A DNA stretch of 26,319 bases. Source: a virus. Under the pieces are notes generated by a model. The model saw nothing but the letters and a program-made list of their open reading frames with translations. It was not told the origin of the DNA and did not search any database. This document shows positions 14,860 to 21,092 of this stretch, one piece after another; position 1 is the first letter of the stretch, and the number at the start of each line of letters is the position of its first letter. The stretch lies in IMG/VR virus record IMGVR_UViG_3300027898_000343, positions 1-26,319 of that record. One strand, given 5' to 3'. Position numbers and translations under genes: made by a program.

Positions 14860-15473
14860 GCGACAACCCCCAGAACGCGCTTCTTGAATGCGTCCATTGG
14901 CCAGGCTGGCCCCGGATCAATCTTGCGGTGCGGGGCGATGTCGTCATGCCCGACAACTTCCTTAATGCCATAGGCTGCCAGGATCGCCCGCGCCGCGCCG
15001 GTTGCCGCTTCAACCTGCGCCAGGGGATAGATTTCCCAAGGGCATTCACCACCGTCGCCGTTCTTGTGAGTGGCGATGACGACCTGATTGGCTGGCACCG
15101 GCTTGTTGGTGAGGCGATCAAAATAGCCATTTGGGCCTTTGCCCAGCAGGCCGGAATTGACCATCTCGATTCCGATGGCAAATGAGTTGCAGCCTTCCTT
15201 GCCGTTCCATTTGCTGACGCCCGCGTGCCAGGCGACTTTGTCAAACGGCACCAGCTGGGTGATGACGCCCTCCGGAGAAATCACCAGATGAGCCGAGACA
15301 CGGTTAGCCGCGTTGCCATCGGTCAGCGTGCGGATTGCCCCGGTCGTCGAAGGCGATCCGGTATAGTGCATCACCAGCAAGGTTGGCTTCATGATGCCGC
15401 CGTGATTGGGCGACGGCTTCTGCATGACATATGCCCCGCCGATGCAGAGCAGATGGTTTTTGACGCTGAACAT
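14856..15473 (-). CDS. Endolysin: N-acetylmuramoyl-L-alanine amidase (Amidase_2)
   Basis: The 205-residue product is a PGRP/AmpD-type amidase that cuts the bond between muramic acid and the peptide stem. The zinc ligands are visible: His in 'LLVMHYTGS' (about 36), His and neighbours in 'VGHDDIAPHRKIDPGPAWP' (about 173-191). 'VSAHLVISPEGVITQLVPFD' and 'VAWHAGVSKWNGKEGCN' are typical of the fold. No signal peptide is present, so release would depend on the holin. ATG 15473 with GGAG 6 nt upstream directly follows the RlpA-like stop. Confidence 0.92.
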   Translation of the reverse strand: MFSVKNHLLCIGGAYVMQKPSPNHGGIMKPTLLVMHYTGSPSTTGAIRTLTDGNAANRVSAHLVISPEGVITQLVPFDKVAWHAGVSKWNGKEGCNSFAIGIEMVNSGLLGKGPNGYFDRLTNKPVPANQVVIATHKNGDGGECPWEIYPLAQVEAATGAARAILAAYGIKEVVGHDDIAPHRKIDPGPAWPMDAFKKRVLGVVA

Positions 15474-15905
15474 TTAACGCTCCACGATTGTGTAGGTGAC
15501 GGGGGCAGAGCCGCGCGCCAGAATGCCAAGCACGCTGGCTGCACCGCGCGACAGGTCGAGACTACGACCGGTTGATTTGGCCGGGCCGCGATCATTGATG
15601 CGCACACTGACTGACCGGCCACCGTGGCGAACGACCAGGCGGGTGCCGAATGGCAGAGTGCGGTGAGCCGCCGTCAGAGCGCGCGGGTTAAAAATCTCGC
15701 CATTGGCTGTATGACGGCTGAGCCGTTCGCCGCCGCCATACCAGCTGGCATAAGCAAAATGGGTGCGTGGCAAATTGGAGCCGGTCACCGGAGCGGATGC
15801 ATCCAGACGCTGACCGGAAAAGATCGCTTCCAGCAGGCCCGCGTGGGCCGGAGCGCCGGAGCAGGCGGCAAACAGAAACAGCAAAAGGATCGGAATGAAG
15901 CGCAT
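15474..15905 (-). CDS. rlpA: RlpA-like lipoprotein (double-psi beta-barrel), lysis-associated
   Basis: The 143-residue product starts MRFIPILLLFLFAACSGAPA, a short lipoprotein signal with lipobox FAAC (Cys15). It is followed by an RlpA double-psi barrel: 'ASWYGGGERLSRHTANGEIF', 'AAHRTLPFGTRLVV' and 'VRINDRGPAKSTGRSLDLS', including the Asp of NDRGP. Cellular RlpA proteins are septal lytic transglycosylases acting on naked glycan strands. As the first gene of the late operon next to an amidase, it probably assists cell-wall breakdown. It lacks the SPOR domain of many cellular RlpAs. ATG 15905 is preceded by GAGG, which lies in a hairpin. Confidence 0.88.
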   Translation of the reverse strand: MRFIPILLLFLFAACSGAPAHAGLLEAIFSGQRLDASAPVTGSNLPRTHFAYASWYGGGERLSRHTANGEIFNPRALTAAHRTLPFGTRLVVRHGGRSVSVRINDRGPAKSTGRSLDLSRGAASVLGILARGSAPVTYTIVER

Positions 15906-15911
15906 GATTGA

Positions 15912-15927
15912 CCTCACGTTGGTGAGG
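15912..15927 (-). promoter_or_regulatory. Hairpin covering the rlpA ribosome binding site
   Basis: On the minus strand CCTCAC (15927-15922), loop CAAC and GTGAGG (15917-15912) form a perfect 6-bp stem. GTGAGG is the Shine-Dalgarno, 6 nt before the ATG. The stem could hold back translation of the first lysis gene. Confidence 0.5.
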
Positions 15928-15972
15928 ATTTTATGCGCGAGGGGGATGTTGATTAATGCCGGAACGGTTCCG
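15928..15972 (-). promoter_or_regulatory. Putative late promoter Plys-like with activator dyad
   Basis: CGGAACGGTTCCG (15960-15972, with a further C at 15959) is a perfect dyad around a single central base, 6 nt beyond the stop of the Mor-like gene. TAAAAT at minus strand 15933-15928 is a good -10, with the dyad centre about 35 bp upstream of it, that is near -45. Mor of phage Mu binds at a comparable distance. The same dyad is found before the protease gene. Confidence 0.7.
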
Positions 15973-15978
15973 ATAAAC

Positions 15979-16341
15979 TTAAAACAGACTGCCCTGGCGG
16001 CTATCCATCCGGTTGGAAATCTCAACAACCCGGCGCACCCAGCGTGTGGTGCAGCCCGCCTGGCGGGCGATCTGGTTAATCGTTAAATGACCTGCGGCCT
16101 TGAGGTCAATGATCAATCTTGTGCGCGCACGGCGCGACAGGCTGGATCGTGGCACAGTAATCTGGCCAACGCCATAGAGTTCGATCAGACGGCGGGCATG
16201 GTGCTCGCCCATAATATTGAGCGGCGATTCTGCCGTCCATTTAACCGGCACATAGATTTCCAGTCCGCCAAACGCGCGCAGCACCGCCTCTGCGGTTTCA
16301 TGGCCGCAATGATCGCGCAAGGTGCGGTAAACGTCGCTCAC
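15979..16341 (-). CDS. mor: Mor/C-family transcription activator
   Basis: This 120-residue protein has the Mor/C layout: an N-terminal dimerisation part (LRDHCGHETAEAVLRAFGGL, 'EIYVPVKW') and a C-terminal helix-turn-helix (HLTINQIARQAGCTTRWVRR). Mor and C activate middle and late promoters of Mu and bind dyads upstream of weak -35 regions. It starts at GTG 16341, overlapping the previous stop by 4 nt, and lies immediately before the inferred late promoter. Only one Mor-type gene is seen, whereas Mu has both Mor and C; the neighbouring winged-helix protein may replace one. Confidence 0.85.
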   Translation of the reverse strand: MSDVYRTLRDHCGHETAEAVLRAFGGLEIYVPVKWTAESPLNIMGEHHARRLIELYGVGQITVPRSSLSRRARTRLIIDLKAAGHLTINQIARQAGCTTRWVRRVVEISNRMDSRQGSLF

Positions 16342-16727
16342 GGCTGCACCCGTGGCGGAACATAGTCCGGCCCGCGATCAATCCAGTCACGCAAGGTCGC
16401 AGCGGTTTGGGCGTCGATCCAGTAGCCCAGATAGTTCGTGCTGCAAATGGTGACGCCATATTGTTCCAGCTTGCGGCGCAACTGACAAATGGTGACCTGC
16501 ACAACGGTAATTTGGGCTTCCGATTCTATCGGCCATATCGATTGAAACAATTGTTCGCGGCTCATGGCGCGCGGAGACCGTTGGTATAGGCAGCTCAATA
16601 TCGCCCGTTGCTTGCGTCGTCCCAAGCCCAGGACATGCGGCCATTGGATGTCCGGCGTCAGCTGTTCGCGCAACTGCCGGACTTCCTCTTCCAGTTCCTC
16701 AACACGGTTGCGCAGCGCCTGGCTCAT
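16338..16727 (-). CDS. OmpR/PhoB-type winged-helix regulator with leucine zipper, no receiver
   Basis: The 129-residue product begins with a coiled coil (MSQALRNRVEELEEEVRQLR) and then has a complete OmpR-type winged helix: 'KQRAILSCLYQRSPRAMSRE', 'QLFQSIWP', 'ITVVQVTICQLRRKLEQYGV', 'ICSTNYLGYWID'. The recognition-helix pattern (V.V.I.QLRRKL) and wing (T..LGYWI) are intact. It lacks the phosphorylated receiver domain, so dimerisation probably uses the coiled coil. It is coupled by 4-nt overlaps to the ParB-like and Mor-like genes and may act with Mor on middle or late promoters. Confidence 0.8.
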   Translation of the reverse strand: MSQALRNRVEELEEEVRQLREQLTPDIQWPHVLGLGRRKQRAILSCLYQRSPRAMSREQLFQSIWPIESEAQITVVQVTICQLRRKLEQYGVTICSTNYLGYWIDAQTAATLRDWIDRGPDYVPPRVQP

Positions 16728-17551
16728 GCGGCCCCCCGTTTGCGGACGCGGTTGTAAAGAACTGCGGCAACGGCACGCCAGCGTTGCAACCCTTTGGAAT
16801 AGGCCAACTGGTCAATCTCGTTGTCGAATTCCCAGATGCGCGGCATCAGCCGTTCAACCTTGGCGCGGTCAAAGTCGGCATAATTTTTGTCATGCAGCAG
16901 CAGATCAACGGCCTTGATAAGGCTGGAGGTCAGCGGCGCTTCTTCGGCTTTGGCACAAAGCTGCAGCACTTCGCGGGCATCGCGCGCGGTGCGGCGGGCG
17001 ACCAGTTTGCGCAACGACGCCAGTGCGCAGGTTTCGTTCACGGCATATTCGCCGCTATGAGGCGGACAGCGCGGAATGGTGATGCCAGCGGCCGTGCAAA
17101 CCTGCAGTATGGTTTGTGCATCTTCGTCGCCAGCCACCGCCATGGCATTGAACAACGACAACGGACTCATGGCCACGCGATCGCGGTTGTGACCAATGAA
17201 GGCGTCAGCACGTTGGCCCAATTGATCGGCCTCGATGATCAGCGCCGGGATTTCCGCAATACCGCCGTGCATGAATGCGCCGATTGACGTGTGCTGACCG
17301 TCCACCAGTTCATACCAGCCCGCCTGTTCGCCGGTGAGTTCGGCCACGATTGGCGGCTTGAATTTGCGCCAGTCATAATTCTCGACAATGTTGATGATCA
17401 ACTTTTCCGATTTGCGGTTCAGATCGCGTTGATAATCGTCATTGACCAGCAGCCGATCGACACGCACCCAACCCAGACGCGGCATTTTGGTCGGTATGGT
17501 GTTGGGCTTGAGCGGTCGGTTGACCTTGATTGCGGCAATGGGACGCAGCAT
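16724..17551 (-). CDS. ParB-like N-terminal domain protein
   Basis: The 275-residue product starts MLRPIAAIKVNRPLKPNTIP and contains a ParB/Srx-type core: 'RVDRLLVNDDYQRDLNRKSE', 'ENYDWRKFKPPIVAEL' and 'WYELVDGQHTSIGAFMHG', in which DGQH(R/T) is the ParB nucleotide-binding box. A helical C-terminal half follows (CALASLRKLVARRTARDARE). Such proteins occur in the early or middle regions of many Mu-like phages; role unknown, possibly CTP- or DNA-binding. ATG 17551 lies 1 nt after the previous TGA with AGGAG upstream. The longer open frame to 17719 is shadowed by the previous gene. Confidence 0.78.
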   Translation of the reverse strand: MLRPIAAIKVNRPLKPNTIPTKMPRLGWVRVDRLLVNDDYQRDLNRKSEKLIINIVENYDWRKFKPPIVAELTGEQAGWYELVDGQHTSIGAFMHGGIAEIPALIIEADQLGQRADAFIGHNRDRVAMSPLSLFNAMAVAGDEDAQTILQVCTAAGITIPRCPPHSGEYAVNETCALASLRKLVARRTARDAREVLQLCAKAEEAPLTSSLIKAVDLLLHDKNYADFDRAKVERLMPRIWEFDNEIDQLAYSKGLQRWRAVAAVLYNRVRKRGAA

Positions 17552-17552
17552 G

Positions 17553-18149
17553 TCAGTGCTCCTGTTTAGCGAGTGCGGCGCGAAGCTGTTCGCCCAGACG
17601 GTTGGCAAAAGCATCCAAGTCGCAGGCTGTCGAATTTTTGGGCAAAGAAATTTCTTTAACTCCGACTGATGCCAACCGTCGGGCAATCGCCTCCAGCACG
17701 GCCATTTTGCGCGCCGCACTCGCTAAACCGCGCGGCCAGATCACACCGGCCTCACGGGTCAGCCATTTTTTCAGGGCCTCAATGGCGCGGCGCGCATCCT
17801 CGCTATTCGTCAGAAAGCGGGTATGGCTCACGCCAGTCTGACGCTGCACGAAGGCGATCAGCGCGGCGTCATCGCGATTCTTGACGACGCCCAGATTATG
17901 CCCGGCGATCCACAAAGCCTGCAGCACAGGCGCATAGCGCCCGGCCGCCGTGTTGCTCTTGGTGCGGCCGGTGTTGCCGGTCGAAGCGCGGAGCGTGGCG
18001 ATCAGATGATCCGCCTGGCGGGCGTTCAGATCGCGTGATGAGGCCGCGCCTGTTTCGCGCTTGAGCAGCGCGCGGTAATCATCATCGGACAAGCCGCCCT
18101 TGTTGGTGAGCGTGTGGATGGTTTTGATCTGGGCGTTACTGATCCGCAT
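17553..18149 (-). CDS. Mu gp16-like protein (DUF1018)
   Basis: The 198-residue product has the DUF1018 signature: 'RISNAQIKTIHTLTNKGGLS', 'DDYRALLKRETGAASSRDLN', then 'RYAPVLQALWIAGHNLGVVK', 'DDAALIAFVQRQTGVSHTRF' and 'AIEALKKWLTREAGVIWP'. The family is found in early and middle regions of Mu-like phages and its role is unknown. ATG 18149 with GGGAG is inside the end of the previous gene (14-nt overlap). The C-terminal 45 residues are an additional helical tail. Confidence 0.85.
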   Translation of the reverse strand: MRISNAQIKTIHTLTNKGGLSDDDYRALLKRETGAASSRDLNARQADHLIATLRASTGNTGRTKSNTAAGRYAPVLQALWIAGHNLGVVKNRDDAALIAFVQRQTGVSHTRFLTNSEDARRAIEALKKWLTREAGVIWPRGLASAARKMAVLEAIARRLASVGVKEISLPKNSTACDLDAFANRLGEQLRAALAKQEH

Positions 18150-18384
18150 GATCGTCTCCCACCAGCGTGAGGGCTTCCAGCGGAACGGAATATTTGTTGC
18201 CGTTGTCGGTGCGCACGGCGGCGCGTTCCGCCATAAACATCTGGACGATTTCGCCGGTATAGACAGTTTCGGCGCTGCCCCATTCGGGCACGGTGAAGGA
18301 CACGCGCTGGCCAACGGCAAAAGTGTGGTCAGTCGGAAATTCAGGCACCATCAGTTCAGCGCGGGCAACGATATGAATATTCAT
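18136..18384 (-). CDS. Hypothetical early protein, 82 aa
   Basis: The product is not recognised. It is beta-rich with 'AVGQRVSFTVPEWGSAETVY' and 'TGEIVQMFMAERAAVRTDNG', reminiscent of small barrel (KOW/SH3-like) modules, and has an acidic end. ATG 18384 has GGAGT 7-8 nt upstream and overlaps the previous stop by 4 nt. It is one of five linked small genes between Gam and the DUF1018 gene. Confidence 0.65.
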   Translation of the reverse strand: MNIHIVARAELMVPEFPTDHTFAVGQRVSFTVPEWGSAETVYTGEIVQMFMAERAAVRTDNGNKYSVPLEALTLVGDDHADQ

Positions 18385-18641
18385 TTCAGATACTCCTTCG
18401 AGGCTTCTTTCTGACGCTCATAGAGGTCAGCGATTTCTTTCATGATCGGGTTGATGCTGGGCGGCTGTTTGGCCAGATGCTGGCGCACGATGCTCATGCA
18501 AATTCCGGAATTGAGCAGCACACCGGCCAGACCGTTGATCAGGCCAAGGTCATCGCAGATGAACTTTTCCAGCAGGTCGAAAACGCCTGACTGGAAGGCC
18601 ATGATCTTGGCCAGTTGCTCCTGGTTGTCTGGCGTGCTCAT
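18381..18641 (-). CDS. Hypothetical early protein, member of a small three-gene family
   Basis: This 86-residue helical protein is not recognised. Its segment 'INGLAGVLLNSGICMSIVRQ' followed by 'HLAKQPPSINPIMKEIADLY' lines up with similar segments in the products of 19083-19349 and 19891-20157. The C-terminus is charged (ERQKEASKEYLK). It overlaps both neighbours by 4 nt. I suggest the three are paralogues; function unknown. Confidence 0.65.
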   Translation of the reverse strand: MSTPDNQEQLAKIMAFQSGVFDLLEKFICDDLGLINGLAGVLLNSGICMSIVRQHLAKQPPSINPIMKEIADLYERQKEASKEYLK

Positions 18642-18883
18642 GCGGCCTCCTCCGCCCGATAGACGGAGATTTCGTCATCGGTCATAAAGCGCCAACCCAT
18701 AGCGGCGGCGATTTCGTCCGGATGGCAAAAGCCCGCGCTTTCAATGATCAGCAACGCACTGCGATCATGTTGCGGCGCGGGCAGCGGCACCGGACTGTCG
18801 ATCGTCAGCACCCGCTGTTCGCCGGTGGCGTCTGCGATCAGATAAATTTTTGCGCTCCAGCGCATTCCCGGATAGGTGCTCAT
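18638..18883 (-). CDS. Hypothetical early protein, 81 aa
   Basis: The product is not recognised. It has a beta-rich start (MRWSAKIYLIADATGEQRVL) and a helical second half with 'GFCHPDEIAAAMGWRFMTDD'. It overlaps both neighbours by 4 nt (ATGA), so expression is coupled to the early operon. Confidence 0.62.
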   Translation of the reverse strand: MSTYPGMRWSAKIYLIADATGEQRVLTIDSPVPLPAPQHDRSALLIIESAGFCHPDEIAAAMGWRFMTDDEISVYRAEEAA

Positions 18884-19086
18884 GAACGTTTCCTGATTTG
18901 TTTGAGCCGAGAAACAGGCACGGTAATTTTTTCGGCCTCATCGCGCGTGATGCCTTTTTTCCAGACAGCAACGCGGGCCTGGTCGCCGTCGAATTTGAGG
19001 ATTTCGACGACGTGGCGATTACCCCATTCATCCGTATAAAAGGCTGGATTTTGATTGGAGTGTTTCAGGTGGATGTTCGTCATCAC
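18880..19086 (-). CDS. Hypothetical early protein, 68 aa
   Basis: This small basic protein is not recognised. It has 'YTDEWGNRHVVEILKFDGDQ' and 'ARVAVWKKGITRDEAEKITV' with a basic C-terminus (KQIRKRS), suggesting a beta-rich nucleic-acid- or protein-binding module. It resembles in layout the 82-residue neighbour. It overlaps both neighbours by 4 nt. Confidence 0.62.
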   Translation of the reverse strand: MMTNIHLKHSNQNPAFYTDEWGNRHVVEILKFDGDQARVAVWKKGITRDEAEKITVPVSRLKQIRKRS

Positions 19087-19349
19087 GCGCCCTCCAGACC
19101 GGCGGTGAATTTCTGCTCCTTCACGCTCGCCACTGCTTCCGGAAAAATGGCGCGAACGGCTTGACAGATGGGTTCCACGTCGAACGGTTGCCCAGACAAT
19201 TCTTGACCTATCAAGGCGATGCTTAGGCCTTGGGACAACAAGACGACGGCCATGGCAAAAATGAGTTTCGCGTCAGGCTCAATATATTTGATGGTGACAT
19301 CACCAATCTCGTCGGAAAATTTGCCAGCAATATTTGTAGTGTTCGTCAT
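19083..19349 (-). CDS. Hypothetical early protein, member of a small three-gene family
   Basis: This 88-residue protein contains 'LIFAMAVVLLSQGLSIALIG' and 'QELSGQPFDVEPICQAVRAI'. The motif 'ELSG.P' followed by a short acidic helix is shared with the product of 19891-20157, and the hydrophobic helix with 18381-18641. The hydrophobic run might look like a membrane span but recurs in all three as an amphipathic helix. It is coupled by 4-nt overlaps to Gam and the next gene. Confidence 0.65.
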   Translation of the reverse strand: MTNTTNIAGKFSDEIGDVTIKYIEPDAKLIFAMAVVLLSQGLSIALIGQELSGQPFDVEPICQAVRAIFPEAVASVKEQKFTAGLEGA

Positions 19350-19879
19350 GGCTTGGCCTCCAGATCGACTTCGAACGGTTCAACCAGAAAGTCTTCGCCT
19401 TCCGATCCGATGCTGATTCCGGCAACCAGCCGCGCCTTGTCCTTGTCGGCCAGAAGCGCTTCTTTGTTGATTTCCTCTGTCGTGCGCAGGAACGTCGAGA
19501 AGCCCAGAGACTTGATCGCCTCAATGACGCGCTCGACATTCGAGATGCGCACGCTGGGCGGGCGCAGCCGCCAGAAAATCTTCCCGGTGCCCAGATCGAA
19601 GAACTTGACCTTGTTGCCGTTGGTCAGAGAGACACGGTTAGCCTCTGACCAGACTTTCAGCCCTTCGGTATGGGCGTTGATCTGTTCGCGCAATGGAGCG
19701 GCTTTAGCCGCAGCCAACAGCTTGCGGGCGGAAATAGTGTCATTCATATCTGCTTCGATGCGCGCGATCTGACGCGATAGCTCGCCGATGGCGCGCACGG
19801 CATTAGCCGCTTCGTCGCGGTTTTGTGGCACCGGTAGATTGACGCCGAGCATTTTGGATTTGATGCTGGATTTAGCCAC
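19346..19879 (-). CDS. gam: Host-nuclease inhibitor Gam
   Basis: The 177-residue product is a Mu Gam-type protein. It has a helical first half (RDEAANAVRAIGELSRQIAR, then 'IEADMNDTISARKLLAAAKA') and the core 'KVKFFDLGTGKIFWRLRPPS' near 90-110, ending with 'ISIGSEGEDFLVEPFEV', the usual Gam close. Gam is a Ku-like DNA-end binder that shields DNA from RecBCD-type exonucleases. It starts at GTG 19879 with AAGGAA upstream. The gene lies in the early operon, as in Mu. Confidence 0.92.
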   Translation of the reverse strand: MAKSSIKSKMLGVNLPVPQNRDEAANAVRAIGELSRQIARIEADMNDTISARKLLAAAKAAPLREQINAHTEGLKVWSEANRVSLTNGNKVKFFDLGTGKIFWRLRPPSVRISNVERVIEAIKSLGFSTFLRTTEEINKEALLADKDKARLVAGISIGSEGEDFLVEPFEVDLEAKP

Positions 19880-19890
19880 GGAAGGTTCCT

Positions 19891-20157
19891 TTACGATTGG
19901 CGCTGGGCGCGGTGGAAAGCGGGGTGCAGCACGATGGTGCCGCTGGCGATGCCGTCTGCGATCGCGCAGGTCAGGGCATCGTCGGGAATGTGCAGGGGAG
20001 TGCCGCTCAACTCTTCCAGCGTAACCACCAGATCGAGACAGGTTTTCAGGATGGCGCGCAGATCGCTGGTTGCACGTTCGCCCAGCACCAATTGCTTGGC
20101 GGGCTTGATGCTTTCGATCACGTCATTCAGAGTGGATTGCAGCAATTTATTCGGCAT
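19891..20157 (-). CDS. Hypothetical early protein, member of a small three-gene family
   Basis: The 88-residue product starts MPNKLLQSTLNDVIESIKPA and contains 'LKTCLDLVVTLEELSGTPLH' followed by 'DDALTCAIADGIASG'. The 'ELSG.P' motif is shared with the 19083 product. ATG 20157 has GGGAG 8 nt upstream and lies 11 nt inside the end of the preceding regulator gene. I do not recognise a known family; it is directly upstream of Gam. Confidence 0.65.
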   Translation of the reverse strand: MPNKLLQSTLNDVIESIKPAKQLVLGERATSDLRAILKTCLDLVVTLEELSGTPLHIPDDALTCAIADGIASGTIVLHPAFHRAQRQS

Positions 20158-20515
20158 GGGCGCGCTCCCTATTGGGCTTGGCGTAGTTGACGGGGTTGAA
20201 ACAGCAGTGCTGGCAGGCGCGCCAATGATCGATGGCGGCGCGCGGGCCGGACGGGAGCGGGGTTTCGCGCTGGCTCTTGCATTCAGCCGAGCGGATGTCC
20301 CGATTGAGGAACGGGCACAAAACCCCTTCCAGGAAGATTTCGATAATGCGGGCGCGCATCCTCTTGGTGCCGCCGATGTATTTACCGGCCAGCGCCATCG
20401 AGACAGACGGGCGGCTGTAGCCCAGCCGCAACGCCACTTCGGCAATGGTTGAACTGGCCACTGCATTGCGCAGCGCTTCCAGTTCGCGCCCGGCCAGCTG
20501 CTCGTAGTCAGCCAC
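20147..20515 (-). CDS. Helix-turn-helix regulator with C-terminal Cys cluster
   Basis: The 122-residue product has an N-terminal helix-turn-helix (VASSTIAEVALRLGYSRPSV, then SMALAGKYIGGTKRMRARII) and a C-terminal segment with several cysteines ('LCPFL', 'SAECKS', 'WRACQHCCFNP') that may bind zinc. I chose GTG 20515, which overlaps the previous stop (GTGGCTGA) and has AGGGAG 6-7 nt upstream; the longer frame from 20572 is in the previous gene. A cro-like or early-gene regulator is likely. Confidence 0.72.
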   Translation of the reverse strand: MADYEQLAGRELEALRNAVASSTIAEVALRLGYSRPSVSMALAGKYIGGTKRMRARIIEIFLEGVLCPFLNRDIRSAECKSQRETPLPSGPRAAIDHWRACQHCCFNPVNYAKPNRERAHAE

Positions 20516-21092
20516 GGGTCGCTCCCTCAACATTGAAGTCGACGAAGCGGGTGGCAGTCGCGCGCGGGGCAAGGTCGCCAGTGTCCTTGATCAGCCTGTA
20601 AACCTTGTGGCCGTTAGAACTGTCGCCCCTCATATGGCTGAACGAGCGGCGCTGGGTCTCTTGCACATAGCCCGCCTCAATCAGGCGATTGACATAAAAC
20701 CGCAGATTGCCAGTCGTCTCCCCGTCTGCTGCACAGGCCGCGCGCAGGATAATATCGGGCAGCGTAAACAGGCCCATTATTCTCATGGCAGTCCATGCCC
20801 GCTGCCTGAAATCATCTTGAAGATGTGGCACCAAAGGGCTGGGCGGGCGCGGCCCGCGCGGCCCTGCCAACAATTCGACGCCTGCAGCCAAATGATCACG
20901 GCCCATATCCGTGAGGTCAAATGTTCCAGGAGCAGTGCGGTGTAAAAATCCTTGACGCACCAATTTGCTGGCGACACTGGACGTTTTGCTGCGCGACCGC
21001 TCCAAGTTCGCCATAAGCTGAACCGTGGTCTGTTGGCCGTGTTGATCAATCATTGCCAGCATGGACTGCTGTAAATATGCGCGGCCAGTCAT
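20508..21092 (-). CDS. Tandem winged-helix DNA-binding protein
   Basis: The 194-residue product appears to have two winged-helix units. The first is about residues 9-70 ('MLAMIDQHGQQTTVQLMANL', 'KTSSVASKLVRQGFLHRTAP', 'FDLTDMGRDHL'). The second is about 97-165 ('AWTAMRIMGLFTLPDIILRA', 'NLRFYVNRLIEAGYVQETQR', 'KVYRLIKDTG'). It sits right after MuB with an ATGA overlap. Possible roles are early regulation or help in transposition. No known family name is assigned. Confidence 0.72.
   Translation of the reverse strand: MTGRAYLQQSMLAMIDQHGQQTTVQLMANLERSRSKTSSVASKLVRQGFLHRTAPGTFDLTDMGRDHLAAGVELLAGPRGPRPPSPLVPHLQDDFRQRAWTAMRIMGLFTLPDIILRAACAADGETTGNLRFYVNRLIEAGYVQETQRRSFSHMRGDSSNGHKVYRLIKDTGDLAPRATATRFVDFNVEGATRG

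Noticed and set aside
17552-17719. The N-terminal extension of the ParB-like frame
   Set aside because: It lies fully within the DUF1018 gene in another frame; ATG 17551 with AGGAG is at the proper junction.
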